Of a DNA stretch of 64,000 nucleotides, positions 8,784 to 16,501 are shown in pieces. The notes under the pieces were generated by a model that was not told the DNA's origin, searched no databases, and saw only the letters and a program-made list of their open reading frames with translations. Each line of letters begins with the position of its first letter. The stretch's first letter is position 1. Position numbers and translations under genes: made by a program. The stretch is taken from NCBI RefSeq assembly GCF_003116035.1, contig NZ_LGQW01000015.1, positions 5,684,434-5,748,433 on the forward strand. The letters are read 5' to 3'. The stretch comes from Azospirillum sp. TSH64 (GTDB lineage: Bacteria > Pseudomonadota > Alphaproteobacteria > Azospirillales > Azospirillaceae).

Positions 8784-8832
8784 GACGTGAGGTGATTTCC
8801 CAGAAATGTATCTAACCTAGAGCATACACCAA

Positions 8833-11169
8833 TCAGAGTAACCGCGCACCGGTTGTGGCTTCATTGTGGCGCGCGCCGCGCGCGGCCAGCGGTGCGAAAA
8901 GAAAGGCAATCGAGATTCCGATCAGCATGGTCATGCCGAAGCTGTGCACCGCCGGAACGGCGCTGAAGGCCAGAAGCCCGAAGGACAGCAAGGTCGTCAG
9001 AGTCGCCAGCCACACCGCCAGCATGGTCACCGGCTGCTGCTCGACGCCGCTCTCCGCGCAGAAGACGGCGTAGTCCACGCCGATGGAGAGGATCAGCACC
9101 AGCGCCATGGCATGGAAGAAGGTGAAATCCTGGCCCATCAGCCCCACCGCTGCCGGCGCCAGGATGAGCGCCGCCCCGGGCGGCAGCAGCGTCCACAGCC
9201 CCCCTTGCCAGCCGTAGCGCCACATCAGCACGGGCAACATCAGCAGTCCCGCCAGCCCGGTCAGCAGCAGCGCCCGGTGCCGGTACTTGGCGAGCAGCGC
9301 CGAGAAGTCCGCCGTCGGGTTCACCAGCCGGACGCCGGCCGTGCCGGCCACCGCGGCGCGCACGGCGTCCGGATCGTTCAGCCCCTGCAAGGCCACCACG
9401 TGCAGCCCCGGCCCGAGCACGAGCTCGCGCAGGAACGGCACGCTGTCCGCCGCCAGCGCATCTTTCAGCGTCAGCACCCCGTCCGCCGCCTTGTCGTTCG
9501 GAGCCTTGTCATCCGGCCCGGCCGGCGGCAAGCCGAGGCTGGCGCGCTGCGCCGCCAGCAGAGGACCGTCGAGCGCCCCGGCGACCAGTGCGCGGTTTTC
9601 CCGTTGCGTCCGGGCGGACGGCACGAAGGCGGCCGGCATCTGGTAGCCGGCGATGCTTCCTTTCGCCTTCAGCCCGGCCAGCGTGGCGGCGAGATCCTCC
9701 TGCAGCCGCAGCGCCGCCTCGTCGTCCGCGGCCTGCACCAGCAGGAACTGCGCGGCGGTGGTGGCACCGATCAGCCGCTGGATCTCGTCCTGCTCCTGCC
9801 TCAGTTCCGCCGAGACCGCCTGCAACCGCCGGACGTCGTCGTCCGCCGACAGCCGCGCCAGCCCCACCGTTCCGGCCAGCGCGCAGCCCAGCAGGAGAAC
9901 GACGCGCACGCCGCGCCAGCGGCGCTCCTCCCAGAAGCCCCACAGGCCAGCCGCGGCGCGCAGCATCCAGGCGCCGTGCGTCAGCTTTCCCGCCCGGTCG
10001 AGCGAGGGCAGCCACAGCACCACCGTCAGGAAGGCGCCCACCAGTCCGATGATCGAGAAGGCGGCGATCTGCCGGAGCCCTGGAAAGGGCGCCAGCATCA
10101 GCGCCGCGTAGCCGATCAAGGTGGTGACCAGCCCCAGCGCGATGCCCGGCAGAACGTGGCGCAGCCGGTCGCGCGGGCTTCCCGACAGGGGATCGAACAG
10201 GCTGGCGCTGTAATGCAGGCTGTAGTCCACCGCCACCCCGATCAGGCTGGACCCGAACAGCAGCGCCGCCACATGCAGTTCGCCGAACAGCAGCAGGCTG
10301 CCGCTCAACCCGACCGTCATCCCGACGCCCAGCGCCAGCAGATTGTGCAGCAGCGGTCCCGGCCGGCGGAACGCCAGCGCCGTCAGCACTATGGTGCCGA
10401 CCAACGACAGCGTGCCGAGCGTGGAGGCTTCGGCGATCGCGGTCTTCGAGCCGGCGTGCGCGAAGAACACCGCGCCCAGCCGCTTCACCGTGACGCCCGG
10501 CATCTCCCCCACGGCGGCGTCGAAGGCGTCGACCAGCCGGTCCTGCAAATCCAGCTCGAACGGCTCGCCGGCCAGAACGGCGCTGACCAGAACCCAGGTC
10601 GCGCCGTTCTCGGTGACGCTGAGCATGCCCTCGTCGGGGGTGAGCCGCGACAGCGGGAAGGGCAGGTTGGTGAGGAAGGAAGGCAGCAGCAGGAACGGGT
10701 CGGTGCGCAGCAGCCCGGCGTCCACAAGCCCGGCGAAGCCGAATGCCTGCGCCTGCGCGCGGGTGGCGACCTCCTCCCCCTTGCCGGCCGCCAGGAGCGC
10801 CCGGTCGCCATCGCTGAGCAGGCTCTGGCGATGGGGAAAGTAGAGAGCCCCCAGCCGCTTCAGCCGGTCGACGTCGATACCCTCGCCGATCCGCTCCACC
10901 TGCCCCGTCGCCAGAAGGGCGTCGCCGAGCTTCGCCGCCGCCTTGCGGGCGGTTTCGCGGTCGGCGTGCCCGACCAGCACCAGCACCCGGCGACCCAGCG
11001 CCTTGGTCACCGCATCGTTGGCACGCTGCAGAACGGGGTCCTGCTCCTCGCGCGGCAGCAGGGCGAGCAGATCGGTGCGGAAGCCCAGCCCATCGTGAAG
11101 GCGCAGCGCGAGATAGCCGCCGGCCAGCAGGACGAGCGCGAGCCAGAGCAGTGCCCCCAGCCGTCTCAC
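8833..11169 (-). CDS. apeM: MMPL/RND-family exporter, ApeM type
   Basis: This 778-residue inner-membrane protein has an N-terminal helix (LLWLALVLLAGGYLALRL) and two repeats, each a large periplasmic loop followed by a bundle of helices: about residues 250-390 (TIVLTALAF, LLFGSSLIGVAVDYSLHY) and about 640-765 (ALLLTGLAGLLMLPVL, LILSIGVDYAVF). GVDYxxx occurs in both halves, as in MMPL and hopanoid-type RND exporters. It is the predicted exporter of the lipid-linked aryl polyene. Start is GTG, overlapping the LolA-like gene stop as GTGA. Confidence 0.87.
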   Translation of the reverse strand: MRRLGALLWLALVLLAGGYLALRLHDGLGFRTDLLALLPREEQDPVLQRANDAVTKALGRRVLVLVGHADRETARKAAAKLGDALLATGQVERIGEGIDVDRLKRLGALYFPHRQSLLSDGDRALLAAGKGEEVATRAQAQAFGFAGLVDAGLLRTDPFLLLPSFLTNLPFPLSRLTPDEGMLSVTENGATWVLVSAVLAGEPFELDLQDRLVDAFDAAVGEMPGVTVKRLGAVFFAHAGSKTAIAEASTLGTLSLVGTIVLTALAFRRPGPLLHNLLALGVGMTVGLSGSLLLFGELHVAALLFGSSLIGVAVDYSLHYSASLFDPLSGSPRDRLRHVLPGIALGLVTTLIGYAALMLAPFPGLRQIAAFSIIGLVGAFLTVVLWLPSLDRAGKLTHGAWMLRAAAGLWGFWEERRWRGVRVVLLLGCALAGTVGLARLSADDDVRRLQAVSAELRQEQDEIQRLIGATTAAQFLLVQAADDEAALRLQEDLAATLAGLKAKGSIAGYQMPAAFVPSARTQRENRALVAGALDGPLLAAQRASLGLPPAGPDDKAPNDKAADGVLTLKDALAADSVPFLRELVLGPGLHVVALQGLNDPDAVRAAVAGTAGVRLVNPTADFSALLAKYRHRALLLTGLAGLLMLPVLMWRYGWQGGLWTLLPPGAALILAPAAVGLMGQDFTFFHAMALVLILSIGVDYAVFCAESGVEQQPVTMLAVWLATLTTLLSFGLLAFSAVPAVHSFGMTMLIGISIAFLFAPLAARGARHNEATTGARLL

Positions 11170-11828
11170 GGACGCGCCGCCGAGGCCAGCAGCGCCGCCT
11201 CGTCCGCCGTCGGCGCTTCCGCGTTCAGACGCTGGTCGCGGAAGGTCAGGCGGTCGCGGTCGCCGTCGGGCTTGACGATCTCGACCTCTTCCACGAAGCG
11301 CCCGCCGCGCACGTCGATGGCGCGGATCGGCATGGTCGGGTCGTTGGTCCGGCGCGGCGTCAGGTGGAGGGTCCAGGCGTCGCGGTCGCCGCCGCGCTCA
11401 ACCGCGAACATGTCCTCCAGCGCCTTCCAGTCACCGGTCAGCGCGCCGCCCAGCATGGTGTAGAGCTTCGACATGAAGGGCAGGCGCGCGGCGGGCAGGC
11501 GCATGGTCTCGTTGCCTTTCACCTCTTGCACGAGACCGGCGGGGCTCATGACGGTGGTGACTGCGAAGGGGGTCTCGGTGCGCCAGATCAGCCCGCGGCC
11601 CGGCGCCAGGGTGAAATGGCCCCCGCTCTTCAGCGGCGCCTGGAAGCCCTTGAGGAAACGCTCCTGCACGAAGGCGCCGCGCAGCACCTGCCCCTCATTG
11701 AGCGTCTCGGTGGCCAGCCTCTCGGTGGCCTGCGTCTGGGTGGCAAGCGTCCCGGCGGCCGGTGTCTCGGCGGCCGGCGCCGGGAAGGCGGCCAGCAGGG
11801 CCAGGAGGAAAACGACGATGCGCGTCAC
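11166..11828 (-). CDS. apeL: LolA-like periplasmic lipid carrier, ApeL type
   Basis: The GTG start at 11828 overlaps the thioesterase stop (GTGA) and begins VTRIVVFLLALLAAFPAPAAE, a clean Sec signal. The mature protein (about 200 residues) follows the LolA pattern: GAFVQERFLKGF, then GGHFTLAPGRGLIWRTETPF and a strand-rich body. It would carry a hydrophobic lipid across the periplasm between ApeM and the outer-membrane lipoprotein. Between signal peptide and fold lies an unusual 25-residue linker made of five 5-residue repeats (AAETP, AAGTL, ATQTQ, ATERL, ATETL). Confidence 0.85.
   Translation of the reverse strand: MTRIVVFLLALLAAFPAPAAETPAAGTLATQTQATERLATETLNEGQVLRGAFVQERFLKGFQAPLKSGGHFTLAPGRGLIWRTETPFAVTTVMSPAGLVQEVKGNETMRLPAARLPFMSKLYTMLGGALTGDWKALEDMFAVERGGDRDAWTLHLTPRRTNDPTMPIRAIDVRGGRFVEEVEIVKPDGDRDRLTFRDQRLNAEAPTADEAALLASAARP
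11700..11774 (-). repeat. Five tandem 15-bp repeats inside apeL
   Basis: Five in-frame imperfect 15-bp units encode AAETP-AAGTL-ATQTQ-ATERL-ATETL directly after the signal peptide. The copy number could vary without disturbing the frame. The effect on the carrier, if any, would be on the length of a flexible linker. Confidence 0.7.
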
Positions 11829-12232
11829 AGCAGAGCCCTCACCTTGTCCGTGAACACCGTGGGGCATTCGAAGCACAGCTCCGCCCCCTCTTCCTTCACC
11901 GCGAGCTGCACCGTGCGCGCCTTGGTCAGCAACGTGCCGTCCTGCTCGTCATGGATGCGGTAGTCGATGCGGATGCGGTTCTCGTACTCGACCAGAGTCG
12001 CCGTGACTTTGACCGACTGACCGAAGCGAATGGGGCGCACATACTTCACATGGAGGTCGACGATGGGGAAAACGTATCCCGACGACGCCATCTCCGGGTA
12101 ATTGTAGCCGATGCGGTCGAGCAGCGCGCAACGCGCCTGCTCCAGATACCGGGCGTAGTTGCCATGCCAGACCACCTGCATGGGGTCGAGGTCGTAGAAC
12201 TGCGCGCGGGTGATGACCTCTGCCGAAATCAT
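11825..12232 (-). CDS. apeK: 4HBT-family acyl-CoA/ACP thioesterase, ApeK type
   Basis: The 135-residue hotdog protein carries the YbgC/4-hydroxybenzoyl-CoA thioesterase signature FYDLDPMQVVWHGNYARYLE near residues 12-31, with catalytic Asp in DLDPM. In APE clusters this protein is suggested to release or edit acyl chains. The ATG at 12232 overlaps the stop of the ligase-dehydratase gene by 4 nt, and its stop overlaps the LolA-like start. Longer readings up to 12442 are coding only as an overlap with the upstream gene and are not supported. Confidence 0.86.
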   Translation of the reverse strand: MISAEVITRAQFYDLDPMQVVWHGNYARYLEQARCALLDRIGYNYPEMASSGYVFPIVDLHVKYVRPIRFGQSVKVTATLVEYENRIRIDYRIHDEQDGTLLTKARTVQLAVKEEGAELCFECPTVFTDKVRALL

Positions 12233-13938
12233 GGGGCGATCCCCTCCACGCCGATGGAGCCGGAGGACAGCGTCTCGTCCCCGCAGCGATACTCGAAGGA
12301 CAGGCGGCGCCGTGCCGGGGCGTGGCGCAACGCCAGCGTCACCAGCGTGTCCGGAACGGTGACTCGCCGGAACTTCACCTGCAGCGCCTGCGCCGCCTCG
12401 ATCCCGAGGCCGAGATGCGTGTTGGCGAACATCACCGCCCAATCGATCTGCGCCACGCCCGGCACGATCGGCATGCCGGGAAAATGACCATCGAGCTGCA
12501 CGAGGTTGCCGGGAATGAAGAGGTCCAGCTCCACCCCGTCGGCAAGCGACCGGACGGCGCGGACATCGGGGGCGGTTGACCGGGGGCCAGCCATCTCAGG
12601 CAGGACGGCTTCAGAAAGGGCGGCTTCAGACAGGGTGGCCTCCTCGAACAGGGCGGCGATGTCGGCATGCCGACGCTTGCCCAACGCGCCATCCGGCAAA
12701 CGGTTCACGAAGCGCCAGCGGCGCGGCAGGCCGGCAGGTTCCAAAACGGCGGACAATTCCCGCCGCAACGAGCGGCCGAAGCGGAAGGCGCCGATCTCCT
12801 CCAGGCGCGCCGCGCCCTCGGCGCTCGGCACCACGACGGCGCAAAGCTGCTCCAGCGTCAGCACGGCGGCGTCGGCCACCAGGGGGGAGCGGCGCAACTG
12901 CGCCTCCACCTCCGGCAAGCTGACGCGCTTGCCCTCCACCTTCGCGATCCGGTCGGCGCGGCCAAGGAGACGGAAGCCGCCGTCCCCGGCCATTTCCACC
13001 AGGTCGGAGCCGACATGCTCCCGCCCTTCCACATGCGTCGCTCCGACCCGCAGGCGACCCTCCGGGGTGCGTCCGGCGACGACGCCGGGCAGCGGGCGCC
13101 AGGGCGGATCACCGCCCTCGCGGTGGCGGTGGGCGATGGCTCCGGTCTCGGTGCTGCCGAAGATCTCGGTGACCGCTGTGCCGAAGACCGCCGCCGCCTC
13201 CCGCGCAGCGGGCTCCGGAAGGGGGGCTCCGGCCGACAGCACCAGCGCCGGACGCCGCGACGGCGGCAGCGGCGCGATGCCCGACAGCCGGGTCAGGTGC
13301 GCCGGGCTGGTGACCAGCACAGACCCCGCGTCGAGCGCGGCCGGCACCGTCTCCCACAGCTCGTGCATCGTGCTGGCGAAGGGGCGGCCGGTGACCAGCG
13401 GCCACAGCAGGCGGAAGTTCAGACCGTAGACGTGCTGGTGGGGGACCGTGGCATGCACGCGGGCGGTCGGCCCGGCCAGCCGTCCGAGCACGGCCTCGGT
13501 CGCCAGGGCTTCGGCCTCCAGCATGCCGAGGGTGCGGACCACCCGCTTCGGCTCGCCGGTCGAGCCGGAGGTGAAGAAGGTCAAGGGCGTCTCGGGATCG
13601 AGCGGGGTCAACGCCATCTCTTCGCCACCCGGCCCTTCGCCACCCGGCCGCAGATCGCCGCCGACCGGCACGGCACCGTCCGCGGTCAGGGCGGTCAGAG
13701 TTCCCGGCTGGGCGTTCGGCGGGATCGTCACCTCGGCGCCGGCGTGCAGCAGCGCCAGCAGCCCCACCGCGCCCCAATAAGCGTCCGCCGCGACCAGAAG
13801 CCCGCGCCGGCACCCCTTCAGCCGTGCCGCGTTGCCGGCCACGTCGGCCCGGAAGCGGGCGAAGGTGACGCCGTCGGCAACCGGCGCATCGTCCGGCCGC
13901 CCCACGGCGAGCAGACGGGAAAGCGGGATGGCGGTCAT
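12229..13938 (-). CDS. apeH: Fused acyl-activating ligase and hotdog dehydratase (ApeH-ApeI)
   Basis: The 569-residue protein has two parts. Residues 1-440 are an ANL-superfamily AMP-ligase: FFTSGSTGEPKRV near 125 is the P-loop, IFGSTETG is the adenylate-binding motif and VEGKRVSLPEVE the hinge. It would load the aryl starter (4-hydroxybenzoate-like) on a carrier protein. Residues about 460-569 are a FabA/FabZ-like hotdog domain with HFPGMPIVPGVAQ near 485, carrying the catalytic His, as in ApeI. In characterised APE clusters these are two adjacent genes, apeH and apeI; here they are one frame with no internal stop. ATGA overlaps on both sides. Confidence 0.87.
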   Translation of the reverse strand: MTAIPLSRLLAVGRPDDAPVADGVTFARFRADVAGNAARLKGCRRGLLVAADAYWGAVGLLALLHAGAEVTIPPNAQPGTLTALTADGAVPVGGDLRPGGEGPGGEEMALTPLDPETPLTFFTSGSTGEPKRVVRTLGMLEAEALATEAVLGRLAGPTARVHATVPHQHVYGLNFRLLWPLVTGRPFASTMHELWETVPAALDAGSVLVTSPAHLTRLSGIAPLPPSRRPALVLSAGAPLPEPAAREAAAVFGTAVTEIFGSTETGAIAHRHREGGDPPWRPLPGVVAGRTPEGRLRVGATHVEGREHVGSDLVEMAGDGGFRLLGRADRIAKVEGKRVSLPEVEAQLRRSPLVADAAVLTLEQLCAVVVPSAEGAARLEEIGAFRFGRSLRRELSAVLEPAGLPRRWRFVNRLPDGALGKRRHADIAALFEEATLSEAALSEAVLPEMAGPRSTAPDVRAVRSLADGVELDLFIPGNLVQLDGHFPGMPIVPGVAQIDWAVMFANTHLGLGIEAAQALQVKFRRVTVPDTLVTLALRHAPARRRLSFEYRCGDETLSSGSIGVEGIAP

Positions 13939-14516
13939 GCCCCGGCGTGCCTCCGGCGCATGGAGCGGCGGACCAGGACTTCGCCGCCGAACAGCAGGCC
14001 CATGACGATGTAGGCGATGAGACCGGTCCACAGCGCCCACGCCTCGTCGCTGCCCCACAGGGCCAGCGCCCCGGCGACGGCGGCGTTCGACACCAGCCAG
14101 ACGGTCCACACCACGGTGACGGTGCGGCAGTAGGCCTGCCCCGACGGCGGCAGGTCGGGCTCATGGAGACGGGCGAATCGCTCGACGAGGCTGGGCGGGT
14201 GCCGCAGCGAGGCGCCGAACGCCGCCGCGGTGCCGAGGCTGAGCGCGACCGGATAGGCCTTGGCCGCCAGCGTGCCATCGAGCACGGCGAGCACGCCGAC
14301 CAGGACCGCCGCCGCCGCCAGCGGCAGGCGCCAGACCCGCGCCGCAGGCGAAGAGCAAATGGCGAAGCGCGCCCCGATCAGCGCCAGGGCCACTGCCACG
14401 AAGGCCAGCGGCGGCACCGAAGCCCGCCCGCCATAGACCAGCACGGGATAGAGTGCTCCGGCGACGACCAGGGCCGCGACGCCGAGCGGGTGCAGCCTAT
14501 TCCTGGAGGAGGGCAT
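13935..14516 (-). CDS. apeG: COG4648-like inner-membrane protein, ApeG type
   Basis: A 193-residue hydrophobic protein with about six membrane helices (for example LGVAALVVAGALYPVLVYGG near the start and GLIAYIVMGLLFGGEVLV near the end). Position between ACP and AMP-ligase and the overall pattern match the COG4648 membrane protein of APE loci, whose role is unknown. The ATG at 14516 lies inside the ACP gene (20-nt overlap) and lacks a clear Shine-Dalgarno, so translation probably depends on ribosomes finishing the ACP. The TGA overlaps the ligase ATG. Confidence 0.78.
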   Translation of the reverse strand: MPSSRNRLHPLGVAALVVAGALYPVLVYGGRASVPPLAFVAVALALIGARFAICSSPAARVWRLPLAAAAVLVGVLAVLDGTLAAKAYPVALSLGTAAAFGASLRHPPSLVERFARLHEPDLPPSGQAYCRTVTVVWTVWLVSNAAVAGALALWGSDEAWALWTGLIAYIVMGLLFGGEVLVRRSMRRRHAGA

Positions 14517-14745
14517 GCACACGGTCGAGAACATCGCCGACCGTGCGGACGCTCTTGAACTCCTCGGGCTTGAACTTGCGGCCGGTCAGTTCCTGCAGCT
14601 TCACCACCAGATCGACCGCGTCGATGCTGTCGAGGTCGAGATCCTCGAACAGCCGCGCCTCGCGGGAGATCTTCTCGGGCGGCACCTCGAACATGTCTTC
14701 GAGATAGCTTTGGAGGCGCGCGTAAATTTCATCCTGCGTCAGCAT
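14497..14745 (-). CDS. apeF: Acyl carrier protein, ApeF type
   Basis: The 82-residue ACP has the phosphopantetheine motif LDLDSIDAVDLVVKLQE; the Ser near residue 40 is the attachment site. The helix after it (GRKFKPEEFKSVRTVGDVLD) is typical. A GGAG site, formed by the end of the preceding ACP gene, stands 8 nt before the ATG, with only 5 nt between the two genes. It is one of two different ACPs that the pathway needs, thought to separate starter loading from chain extension. Confidence 0.9.
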   Translation of the reverse strand: MLTQDEIYARLQSYLEDMFEVPPEKISREARLFEDLDLDSIDAVDLVVKLQELTGRKFKPEEFKSVRTVGDVLDRVHALLQE

Positions 14746-14750
14746 GGCCT

Positions 14751-15011
14751 CTACTCCGCATGCTGAGATTGAATGAATCTGGCAAGAGACCGCACGTTGG
14801 CGAAATGTTGCTTCACGTCGTCCGTCACCGACTCAATCTTGATTCCGTAAGTCTTGCGCAGCGCGACCCCCAGTTCCAGGGCGTCAATGGAATCGAGGCC
14901 TAGTCCATCATTAAAGAGCGGCTCTTCGCTGTCAATATCTTCTGGGGCGATATCTTCCAGCTTGAGCGCGTCAACAATCAAAACCTTCAACTCACGTTCA
15001 AGCTTTTCCAT
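14751..15011 (-). CDS. apeE: Acyl carrier protein, ApeE type
   Basis: The 86-residue ACP starts MEKLERELKVLIVDALKLE and has GLGLDSIDALELGVALRK with the modified Ser near residue 44. The start overlaps the acyltransferase stop by 14 nt. The gene is visibly poorer in G+C and uses more AT-ending codons (ATC/ATT, TTA-like and AAA choices) than its neighbours, which may reflect high expression or a different history. It is paired with ApeF, with which it shares only moderate identity. Confidence 0.9.
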   Translation of the reverse strand: MEKLERELKVLIVDALKLEDIAPEDIDSEEPLFNDGLGLDSIDALELGVALRKTYGIKIESVTDDVKQHFANVRSLARFIQSQHAE

Positions 15012-15780
15012 CGGCCAACCGTTCCGCAAAATATTCTTCTAGACTGCGCACCAGCTTCCTGGCCGCCAGTGAGCGGTACTGATAGCCGAGCAACCCCGTA
15101 ACGTCCAGACGATCCCCTACCATGACGCGAAAAATCGGCCGTCGCGGTGGGATCATCCACCATTTTTCGCCCTTAATGAGCGTGGGCGGATCGCAGGTTA
15201 TCGTGACCGGTTGCACCTCGGCTTCCAGCAGGGTGGCCAGATTGGCGAAACCGCGGCGGAAGCGGATCGGCTCGCCGGGGACGGTGCGCGTGCCTTCGGG
15301 AAAGATGATGAGTCCGTCGCCGGCCTCCAGCGCGGTGCGGCAGGCGTCGAGCAACGCCTCCGGGTCGAGGTCGTTGCGGATGTAACCGGCGCCGCGCACC
15401 ATGCCGCCCAGCCAGCGGCTTTCCCACAGTTCCTTCTTCACGATGCATTGGGCGCGCGGCATCAGCGCCATCAGAATCACCACGTCGAGCAGCGAGGGGT
15501 GGTTGGCCACCACCAGCTTGCCATGCCCGTCGCGCAGGCGCTCGGCGCCCTCGACCTTCAGGTCGATGACGCGCAGCACGCGCAGCATGCGGATGTAGAA
15601 GCGGAAGATCAGATGGATGAGGTGTTGGCAGCGCTGGCGCCGGACCGCACCCGCCGGGCTGGTCAGCGCCAGCAGCGGAAAGATGGTGGGCGCCAGGATT
15701 GCGCCGCCGCCGAACAGGAAGGCGAAGGCGAATCCGGTGGCCGCGCGCCGCCACAGCCTGTCCAGAACCTTAGCCGGCAC
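14998..15780 (-). CDS. apeD: PlsC-like lysophospholipid acyltransferase, ApeD type
   Basis: The 260-residue membrane-associated protein has the HX4D motif NHPSLLD near 92 and FPEGTR near 160, the two signature motifs of the PlsC/1-acylglycerol-phosphate acyltransferase family, plus a hydrophobic N-terminal hairpin (residues 12-36). It probably attaches fatty or aryl polyene acyl chains to the lipid anchor. The start is taken as GTG 15780, which overlaps the ApeC stop by 11 nt; no strong ribosome site is visible, so coupling is likely. Confidence 0.83.
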   Translation of the reverse strand: MPAKVLDRLWRRAATGFAFAFLFGGGAILAPTIFPLLALTSPAGAVRRQRCQHLIHLIFRFYIRMLRVLRVIDLKVEGAERLRDGHGKLVVANHPSLLDVVILMALMPRAQCIVKKELWESRWLGGMVRGAGYIRNDLDPEALLDACRTALEAGDGLIIFPEGTRTVPGEPIRFRRGFANLATLLEAEVQPVTITCDPPTLIKGEKWWMIPPRRPIFRVMVGDRLDVTGLLGYQYRSLAARKLVRSLEEYFAERLADGKA

Positions 15781-16501
15781 GGTGCCACACCCAGTCGAGC
15801 CGCTCCCCGCGCGAGGTTGCCCGGGGCGCTCCGGACAGCAGGAAGCGCATGAAATCGAGCGCCGTGGACTCTGCGGCCGGCCCGCCGGCCGACGGCGCGC
15901 AGTGCAGCGCAAGCCCTTCGCCCTCTCCATCCGCGGGGCCAAGCGCCAGGGCGACCGCCAGCGGCAGGGCTTCGTCGGCTGCGGTGTGGAAGTGCGCGTA
16001 TTCGTCGGGCATCGGCGCGTCGGCGTAGAGCAGAAGCACCGGCTCCGACGGGGTTTCGGCCAGGCTGGCGGCGGCCTCCAGGAGCCCGAAGGTGAAGCTG
16101 TCGGGACCGGCGGCAAGCGCCGTGTGGCCTCGGCGGTTGCCGGTGTGGATGGACAGCAACCCGGCCAGGCCGTGATGCACGGACAGGCTGAATTCGGCCG
16201 GCGACGGCAACTCGCCCTGCCGCAGCGAATCGATGATGCCGACGGTCCGCGCCAGCTCGCCATGGCCGGAGGCGAGGACGTAGCGCGCCGTCTGCGCCGC
16301 GTCGCCGCAGGCCAGCGCGGCGGCGATCAGCCTCTGCCCGATGGGCGAGGTGCGGCGGCGCAACATCATGGGGAGCGCCGGCGGCTGGGCATCGTCGGAC
16401 AGGGCGGGCGCACCCGCCCAGGCCCGCCACGCGGCGCGGGTGCTGCGCTCCGGCGTCCAGGCGCACCAGCCGCGGATGGCGACACGCAGGGTTTCAGTCA
16501 T
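15770..16501 (-). CDS. apeC: Ketosynthase-like chain-length factor, ApeC type
   Basis: The 243-residue protein matches the short N-terminal ketosynthase-like family (Ketoacyl-synt_2) found in APE clusters as the partner of ApeO. It lacks the Cys-His-His triad: where the Cys loop would be it reads SIHTGNRRGH, and the C-terminal half of a ketosynthase is missing. In the characterised system it is a non-catalytic subunit that shapes the active site and chain length. The start MTETLRVAIRGW at 16501 overlaps the lipoprotein stop as ATGA. About 40% shorter than a normal ketosynthase, as expected for this family. Confidence 0.8.
   Translation of the reverse strand: MTETLRVAIRGWCAWTPERSTRAAWRAWAGAPALSDDAQPPALPMMLRRRTSPIGQRLIAAALACGDAAQTARYVLASGHGELARTVGIIDSLRQGELPSPAEFSLSVHHGLAGLLSIHTGNRRGHTALAAGPDSFTFGLLEAAASLAETPSEPVLLLYADAPMPDEYAHFHTAADEALPLAVALALGPADGEGEGLALHCAPSAGGPAAESTALDFMRFLLSGAPRATSRGERLDWVWHRAG

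Noticed and set aside
8866..11463. Open frame of 865 codons on the plus strand opposite apeM
   Set aside because: It is antisense to a clearly coding MMPL gene, composed mainly of Arg/Gln/His/Ala, with no family motif. Such frames are common opposite GC-rich genes.
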